Below are positions 58,700-64,000 of a stretch of 64,000 bases of DNA, piece after piece. Position 1 is the stretch's first letter; each line of letters begins with the position of its first letter. The notes under the pieces are model-generated. The model did not search any database, was not told the DNA's origin, and was given only the letters and a program-made list of their open reading frames with translations. The translations under genes were made by a program, and so were the position numbers. This stretch comes from Paulinella micropora. Lineage: Eukaryota; Cercozoa; Imbricatea; Euglyphida. The stretch covers positions 591,449-655,448 of the forward strand of contig BJOX01000042.1 of assembly GCA_009731375.1 (NCBI GenBank), read 5' to 3'.

Positions 58700-58940
58700 A
58701 TTGATTTTCTCTAGCACGGGGGGGGGGGGNNNNNNNNNNGTGCGCACGGAATCTGGAAAAAAAAGAACCGCCAAACATAAAATAGTTTTAAAAATTAAAA
58801 AAGTTAGCCTCTGTGGTCTTTTTTCCAAATTTAGGCTTTTGCCCGGGCCGGGAAATGGGAGGTGGTTTCAAATTGACAAGCAAGTTCGAAATTGCCGTTG
58901 CCGTAGCTCTCGAGTCGAATGCCGCAAATCGCGGTAGATT
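58700..58940. other. Spacer with G run, 10-N gap and A-rich sequence
   Basis: Contains a G run and gap (58730-58739) followed by A/T-rich sequence. No gene recognised. It leads into the tandem hairpin repeats. Confidence 0.5.
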
Positions 58941-58959
58941 TTCGTTTGTTCTCCCTTCT

Positions 58960-59545
58960 TTAGCCGCAGTTTGCGGTTTTCTCGAAATTTGTCGCAATTT
59001 GCGCCGGGTTCAAAAAATAACAGATTTTTTTTTCGAGGTCAAAAAGGCAATGACACGCTTAAAAGTACATTTTTTTGGGGAAAGATTGGCGGGCGGGGAA
59101 AAAAAATGAGATAATTAAATTTTCCCCGCCCGCCAATCTCTCCCCAAAAAAAACGATTTTAAATGTGCGATTGCCGAAATGTCCTCTGCTAAATTTTTTT
59201 TAGCTAAGATCCGCAAACTGCGACGAATTTTTTCGTTTTCGTCTTTAGCAGCAATTCGCGGTTTTCTCGAAATTTGTCGCAATTTGTGCCGGGTTCAAAA
59301 ACTCTCAGATTTTTTTTCGAGGTCAAAAAGGCAATGGTATGTTGAACTTCGTTATTTTTGGGGAAAGATTGGCGGGCGGGGAAAAAAAATGAGATAATTA
59401 AATTCTCCCCGCCCGCCAGCCTTCCCCCAAAAAAAACGATTTTAAATGTACCATTGCCGAAATGTCCTTTGCTAAAAAAATTTTTCAGCTAAGATCCGCA
59501 GACTGCGACGAATTTTTTTGTTTTCTTCTTTAGCCGCAATTTGCG
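58960..59545. repeat. Two tandem ~290-bp units, each with a long hairpin
   Basis: Each unit contains TTTTCTCGAAATTTGTCGCA, GCCGGGTTCAAAAA, TTTTTTTTCGAGGTCAAAAA and a hairpin whose arms are GGGGAAAGATTGGCGGGCGG and the reverse complement CCGCCCGCCAATCT...CCCC around GAGATAATTAAAT. Units start at about 58975 and 59265. The second differs by scattered substitutions. No protein is encoded. It lies just upstream of the Fanzor locus. Confidence 0.75.
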
Positions 59546-59569
59546 GCATGGTGTCGTTTTCACAAAAGT

Positions 59570-59690
59570 CAGGTAGCAGGATTGTGGGTTTTTAGGGGGG
59601 CAGGGAAAAAAAATCCGCACCTGCCACCACAAAAGTCAGGTAGCAGGATTCTGGGTTTTTAGGGGACATTGGGAAAAATCAACCCAGGTG
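59570..59690. repeat. Left direct repeat of the Fanzor locus
   Basis: The phrase GCAGGATTCTGGGTTTTTAG plus GGG (59643-59665) is identical to 61825-61847 on the far side of the Fanzor gene, with looser similarity for another ~22 bp. A diverged third copy (GCAGGATTGTGGGTTTTTAG) is at about 59577. It may mark an end of the mobile unit. 59818-59900 is a C run with a gap. Confidence 0.55.
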
Positions 59691-60084
59691 TCTCTAGCCG
59701 CACCTGGCACAGGAAAAATCCGGTGACTCCGAAAAAAAATTCCTTCAATAAGTGTTTGCAGAAAAAAAAATCCCCGCCCACCAATGTTCGCTCGCCGATT
59801 AACAAAAACACACAGCCCCCCCCCCCCCCCCCCCCCCCCCCNNNNNNNNNNNNNNNNNNNNNNNNNNNNNNNNNNNNNNNNNNNNNNCCCCCCCCCCCCC
59901 CCGCGTTTAATGGGAAAAAAGGTGTGGAGGGGGGCCGCGCAAATGTCACACCTTCCCCTCCCCCGTGCACCTCCCTCCTCGCTGATTCAAGCGGAAAAAA
60001 AACATTTTCACTCTTTTTTTTTATTCTTGGCATCACCACAACAAGGCCAGGAACGATAGCTCCTGGTTGGAGCACATTCTCTCT

Positions 60085-60168
60085 CACCCCCTCTCTTTTT
60101 TCTCCCTTTTGCTCTTCTCTCGTCCTTTCTTGCGCTCTTTCTCTCTCTCCTCTCCCTGTTTCTCTCAG
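60085..60168 (+). promoter_or_regulatory. Polypyrimidine tract and splice acceptor before the Fanzor coding exon
   Basis: About 80 bp of C/T-rich sequence ending TTTCTCTCAG at 60168. The frame that carries the Fanzor N-terminus is open from here but has no Met before the conserved region, so the start codon should be in an upstream exon joined at this AG. Confidence 0.45.
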
Positions 60169-61704
60169 CAAGGTTCTGGCCTGTGGATCCTGGAGCTCGA
60201 CCCGCAGGTACGAGCCGGCAACGACACACAGCTCACAAGCAACGTCTTGGCAGTCGCGACTGTCTTCGCTGCCTCACACCGTAGTCGGTGCGCGACTCCA
60301 CGCAGCCAAGGGCAAGAAGGTGCCCAAGAAGAAAACTGTCAGCCAGAAGGCGACACCAGCGCTCAAGACAGTCACGTACCGAATCTACCCTAGCAGCAAC
60401 AACCCACGAACTAGGCAAGCCTGGTTACGCAAGGCCTGGCTGGTATATAGGGCAGTCCATACAATCTGGAACGCTGCAGTTGCCTGGCTACGAGAGGAGG
60501 ATAAGCGTCTTTCTGTGCCGAGCCAAGAACATCAAGCCAACCCGTCGTCAACCAAGAGGCGACGCTTAGAGAAAGCAGAGGCCAAGGAGGAAACAACCGA
60601 AGAAGCGCAAGCTAGAAAAACCCGGGAACGACAGGAGCAGCAAGAGCACCGAGAACAAAGAAGGGCCGAGATGGGCGGTAGAATGCGGCGTGTGGGCGAC
60701 TTTGAGCTAGATACGTTGCGTCTGCGGTTTGTGAAGGACGGTAGCGAATTCGTGCGACAACATTTCTCCAGGGCCGTACGCTATCCGCGATGTGGCCATT
60801 CGAGACTTGCATGCGGTGCGAAATTCGGCCATTGCAAATCTTAAGCAGAAACGCAAGTTCTTTCACTAGAAATGAATCAACTTCCGCAAGTGGCAGGAGC
60901 GCAAGTCGACGATTGCGATTTCGCACACGGCTTGGGGGCGCAAGCGAGGCTTCTTTGCCTGCTTCTTCGGGCCGGATTCAGTTACCTCCAGAGATACTCG
61001 ATGGTTGCAGCATGAAATCAAGCACGACGTGCGCTTGAGGGTCGATCGCCTAGGCAAGTGGTACTCACATGTGCCCATAGAGATAGAGCAGCGCGAGCGC
61101 GACGTGCCCGTGCCAGACTCGAAGCGCGTAGTCGGCATTGACCCGGGCGTCAGAAGCTTTCTAACTGTGTACCATGCGGATTCAGGCGCGATAACCGAAT
61201 GGGGTCGCGGGTCCATTTCGCGCGTGTACCGCCTGCAGAAGCATATCGACGCGCTGCTGAGCAAGCACGACCTGGTGGCCAAGCAGAAAAAGGACACCGC
61301 TGGCGCTTACGGCGCGCTATCACTCGGGTGCGTGCCAAGGTCTTTAACATGGTCGCCGACGTGCACAAGAAGCCAGCTAGATGGCTGCTAGATAACCACG
61401 ACTACGTTGTGCTACCTTGGTTCGGAGCATCCGACATGGTGAAAGGCAAAGGGATTTCACAGAAAACCGCGTCTGCTGAACCTGCAACGACATATATGCT
61501 GGGAAGTGCAAGGTGTTAGTATGCAACGAGGGTTTCACCACCCAAACTTGTACGCAATGCGGGGCCCTGTGGCAGGACATCGGATCCGCCAAGGTGTACA
61601 GCTGTCAGTGGTGCGCCTTGCAACACGGACGCGACATGAACGCTAGTCGCAACATTCTCTTGAGACTGTTGGCCCTAGGCGAGCAAGACATTTATACAAT
61701 CTAA
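60169..61704 (+). pseudogene. Fanzor, eukaryotic TnpB-like RNA-guided nuclease (frameshifted)
   Basis: N-terminal part: KTVTYRIYPSSNNPRTRQAW LRKAWLVYRAVHTIWNAAVA WL, the WED-type start of TnpB/Fanzor. After a slip near 60775: YAIRDVAIRDLHAVRNSAIA NLKQKRKFF, then INFRKWQERKSTIAISHTAW. RuvC-I: KRVVGIDPGVRSFLTVYH with the Asp at 61140-61142. Bridging part: RVRAKVFNMVADVHKKPARW LLDNHDYVVLPWFGASDMVK. RuvC-II: VLVCNEGFTTQTCTQCG (Glu 61528-61530). Zinc pair CTQC...CQWC. RuvC-III: GRDMNASRNILLRL (Asp 61633-61635), TAA 61702. The D-E-D triad is complete. Slips near 60775, 61300 and 61480 and two stops near 60870 (TAG, TGA) break it. Fanzors cut DNA using an RNA encoded at the element's end. Confidence 0.85.
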
Positions 61705-61824
61705 CACACGAAGATCCAGGACTGGAAAAGTGATCTGTTATCGTGTTTTGCCAGATGGGGCCTGACTGTGTCGTGAACAGTCTGTAGTGTCTTGGTCTTT
61801 CGACCAAAGACTTCAATCCATCCC
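61705..61824 (+). ncRNA. Candidate omega-RNA region downstream of Fanzor
   Basis: In TnpB and Fanzor loci the guide RNA usually overlaps or follows the 3' end of the nuclease gene and ends at the element boundary. Here 120 bp separate the stop codon from the right direct repeat. A hairpin with arms TTGGTC and GACCAA and loop TTTC sits at about 61792-61807, followed by a short stretch up to the repeat. This is inference from position plus one hairpin; no expression or conservation evidence is available. Confidence 0.3.
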
Positions 61825-61870
61825 GCAGGATTCTGGGTTTTTAGGGGTACTAGGGAGAAATGAAAACCAT
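61825..61870. repeat. Right direct repeat of the Fanzor locus
   Basis: The first 23 bases equal 59643-59665. Beyond that the sequence TACTAGGGAGAAAT aligns loosely with ACATTGGGAAAAAT on the left. The spacing implies a unit of about 2.18 kb. Confidence 0.55.
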
Positions 61871-62044
61871 GTTTCAAGCCTGTGTTGGGCAACGATCGCG
61901 TATGGATCGCGAAAGCCATCAATGGCTCCCTGGACGCCATGCAAAAATGTGTCGGACAACGAGTGCTCGTGCTGGATGTCACGCTGCTGCATTTTCAGGA
62001 ATTAGAGGACTTCTACGTTCAACAAATTTCTGCTACAAAATTGG

Positions 62045-62225
62045 CGCAGTTAAGAAACCAAAGGTTCCAAGATTTCACGCCTTGTTTCCAAGATTTAAAT
62101 CACGTTTCCAAGATTATTTTCTTAAATCAAGATTTCAAATCTTGGTATCAGGATTTGTAATCATGGACTCAAGATTTAAAATCAAGAGTTTTAAATTTTT
62201 ATCTTGGACCCAAGATTTTACATCT
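62045..62225. repeat. CCAAGATT-rich dispersed repeat, copy 2
   Basis: Same word set as 44105-44490: TTCCAAGATT, AATCACG, ATCTTGG, ATCAGGATTTGTAATCATGG and TTTTATCTTGGACCCAAGAT. An ATCT/ACCT array follows (62222-62330). Confidence 0.6.
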
Positions 62226-62284
62226 ATCTATCTACCTATCTATCTATCTATCTATCTATCTACCCTACCTACCTACCTACCTAT

Positions 62285-62324
<40 letters not shown>

Positions 62325-62850
62325 CTCAACTTGAAATCTAAGCTTCCGCACCGGTTTTATGCTTCAAAAACATTATAAATATGCTGAACAAGCTGGTATT
62401 AATATTATTTCATGAATAGTTCAAGTAGTCAGTGAGTATGTATAATGATTACAAGTGAGTGGCAAGTCACCTATTCTGAGTGTCACAGTGACTAGTGTAA
62501 AACAGTGTCACTCAACTTGAAATCTAAGCTTCCACACCAGTTTTATGATTCAGAAACATTATAAATATGCTGAACATGCTAGTATTAACATTATTTCATG
62601 CATAGTTCAAGTAGTTAGTGAGTATGTATAACGAATACAAGTGAGTGGCAAGTGTCACAGTGACTAGTGTAAAACATAGTCACTCACTCTGTACTCTAAG
62701 CTTCCACACTGGTTTTATGCTTCAAAAACATTATCAAGATGCTGAACAAGCTAGTATTAATATTATTTCATGCATAGTTCAAGTAGTCAGTGAGCATGTG
62801 TAACGATTACAAGTGAGTGGCAAGTAGTCACTGCCACCAATGACTAACTT
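62325..62850. repeat. Three-copy ~180-bp satellite
   Basis: Units begin near 62325, 62511 and 62683. Each contains TCTAAGCTTCCRCACYRGTT, ACATTAT.AA.ATGCTGAAC, TTTCATGCATAGTTCAAGTA and ACAAGTGAGTGGCAAGT. Copies differ by 5-10 percent. No protein encoded. Confidence 0.8.
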
Positions 62851-63420
62851 GAAAATTTTCAAATCACATTTGAATTTAAATTTGAATTTGAAGTGATATA
62901 ATTGGAATTTGATAAATTAAATATAATCGCATTGATTTTGCTGTAAAACAACATAAAAACAAAGAAACACCAAGCTCGGGCAAGCCAAAACCACTTATTA
63001 ACAAGAGAAATTACTAACGGTCAAAAACAGTTGTAACGGCTAGAAATTCAATTTTTATTAACTTTTTTAAAAATGATGAAAGTAGATCAAAATCTTTCAT
63101 TTTATTGATATACGAACTATTTCTGAAACTTTTTGAATTCCTATTGCACTTGATATTGCAGTTCAAGTTATTTTTTCATGTATGATGTAACGTTCGATAC
63201 GGTTATGCAACGTTTACAAATTTAAATTTTTAAAAATATTTTTGAACGATTATGATGAAAGTGTAGTTGTTTTCAATGAAAAGCAAGAAAGAACAAATAG
63301 ATTACAAAAATCCTACAAAATCCTTACATAACCGTTAAAAGCAGTTGTAACGGTTAGAAATTGAATTTTTTTTATATTTTTTATAAATATTATTAAAATA
63401 AAATACAATCTTTTGTTTTT
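62850..63420. repeat. AT-rich spacer with a direct duplication
   Basis: AACAGTTGTAACGGCTAGAAATT (near 63027) and GCAGTTGTAACGGTTAGAAATT (near 63339) mark two copies of a ~310-bp unit with diverged middles. AT-rich throughout, no coding potential. It may be the 3' flank of the gene at 63433. Confidence 0.5.
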
Positions 63421-63432
63421 ATGAAGAAACTA

Positions 63433-64000
63433 TTAATTTTCAAATATATAGGATTTTTCTTGCAGAACCACTTGCACTTTATCCTGTCTGATATCCGCCA
63501 ACGCTATCACCTGTGCCGCGATCTCCGGAACCACCGCTTTCGTCTCTTTATCCTTCCATATCCCCGCCAGAACCATTGGGTATATCTCCTTCTTCTCGTG
63601 CAACAGACTGAGCCCCGCGATACTGGCAAAGATGTCCCGTAATGCCATCCTCTTCGTAACCAGAGCCTGTGCCGCGTCCTTCAGCGCCTCTATCTCATCC
63701 CCCCTGTCAAGAAGTTGGTGAAACTGGTACACGTCGGCGAACACAAAATGAGCGACATCGACCACCACCTTCTTGTTATTCGCCCCTTGCTCCCCGAACT
63801 CCTTCCTGAACCGCTCCTCCCATACATGCGTGTCAAGTAACCGCGTGTGTTCGTCCCCCGATCCTACCAAGTTGCCCAACAAGTAGCACACTTGGTCCGC
63901 CGCGTCCCCACACAGTGCCGCTTTTGCCTCACTCCGCAAAGCCACAATGAACTTACGTACCTTGTTCATATACTCATACTCGTGCTGTTTGCTCGCAACC
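63433..64000 (-). CDS. Unrecognised soluble helical protein, 5' end beyond the window
   Basis: The frame is open from the window edge (VASKQHEYEY before MNKVRKFIVALRSEAKAALC) to the stop at 63433-63435 with no slips. Segments: GDAADQVCYLLGNLVGSGDE, HTRLLDTHVWEERFRKEFGE, NNKKVVVDVAHFVFADVYQF HQLLDRGDEIEALKDAAQAL, MALRDIFASIAGLSLLHEKK EIYPMVLAGIWKDKETKAVV PEIAAQVIALADIRQD. No membrane segments and no catalytic motif. Unlike most genes nearby, this one is clean, so it is likely functional. Met at 63969 may be internal. Family unknown. Confidence 0.55.
   Translation of the reverse strand, partial: VASKQHEYEYMNKVRKFIVALRSEAKAALCGDAADQVCYLLGNLVGSGDEHTRLLDTHVWEERFRKEFGEQGANNKKVVVDVAHFVFADVYQFHQLLDRGDEIEALKDAAQALVTKRMALRDIFASIAGLSLLHEKKEIYPMVLAGIWKDKETKAVVPEIAAQVIALADIRQDKVQVVLQEKSYIFEN

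Overview
The window is eukaryotic nuclear DNA, most likely from a single-celled alga or other protist. The signs are a spliceosomal-type intron in the J-domain gene near 30.1 kb, an exon-like ribokinase fragment, organelle-type helical-repeat (OPR-like) coding sequence, polypyrimidine-AG splice acceptors, and very large amounts of perfect microsatellite. I cannot name the species. The sequence is a gapped draft: runs of N lie beside homopolymers and microsatellites, and many real reading frames are broken by one-base slips, often in homopolymers, which could be assembly error, decay or both.

Layout. (1) 1-28.4 kb is almost gene-free. It holds micro- and minisatellites, including a nearly pure 2.4-kb CTTG array, and at least five families of short dispersed elements, several of them palindromic foldback or MITE-like. 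Only two exon-sized coding pieces stand out: a dually acylated N-terminus at 16.17 kb and a ribokinase/PfkB C-terminal piece at 22.8 kb. (2) 28.45-30.24 kb carries an OPR-like organelle-targeted protein (- strand) and the first two exons of a secretory-pathway J-domain protein (+), whose frame stops before the HPD motif. (3) About 30.4-44.1 kb is AT-rich and is an integrated Polinton-like virus or virophage-type element. Replication genes are on the + strand: a HIRAN protein and protein-primed-type DNA polymerase B. Structural genes are on the - strand: virion surface protein, double-jelly-roll major capsid protein, penton-type minor capsid, adenain-like cysteine protease in a long fusion, basic core-like protein, FtsK/HerA-type packaging ATPase, membrane protein, and a fibre with an S74-type chaperone end. 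Almost every gene has frameshifts or in-frame stops, so the copy looks endogenised and decaying. (4) 44.1-44.75 kb is a dispersed CCAAGATT-rich repeat plus a BspA/DUF285-like fragment. (5) 45.0-58.7 kb is a GC-rich, gene-dense, apparently intron-poor island of long unfamiliar proteins (leucine-rich-repeat-like, F-box-like, Cys-rich), separated by poly-C/poly-G tracts. (6) 59.6-61.85 kb is a Fanzor (eukaryotic TnpB-like RNA-guided nuclease) locus with a complete D-E-D set and a CxxC pair, bracketed by a near-exact direct repeat. (7) 61.85-64 kb contains another CCAAGATT repeat, a ~180-bp satellite and the 3' part of an unrecognised gene running off the window.

The most noteworthy points are the endogenous Polinton-like virus, the repeat-bracketed Fanzor about 17 kb away, the in-frame TGA/TAA/TAG codons recurring in otherwise conserved frames of both the viral element and the GC-rich island, and the unusual LRR/F-box island. 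All identifications come from reading motifs; no database search was run.
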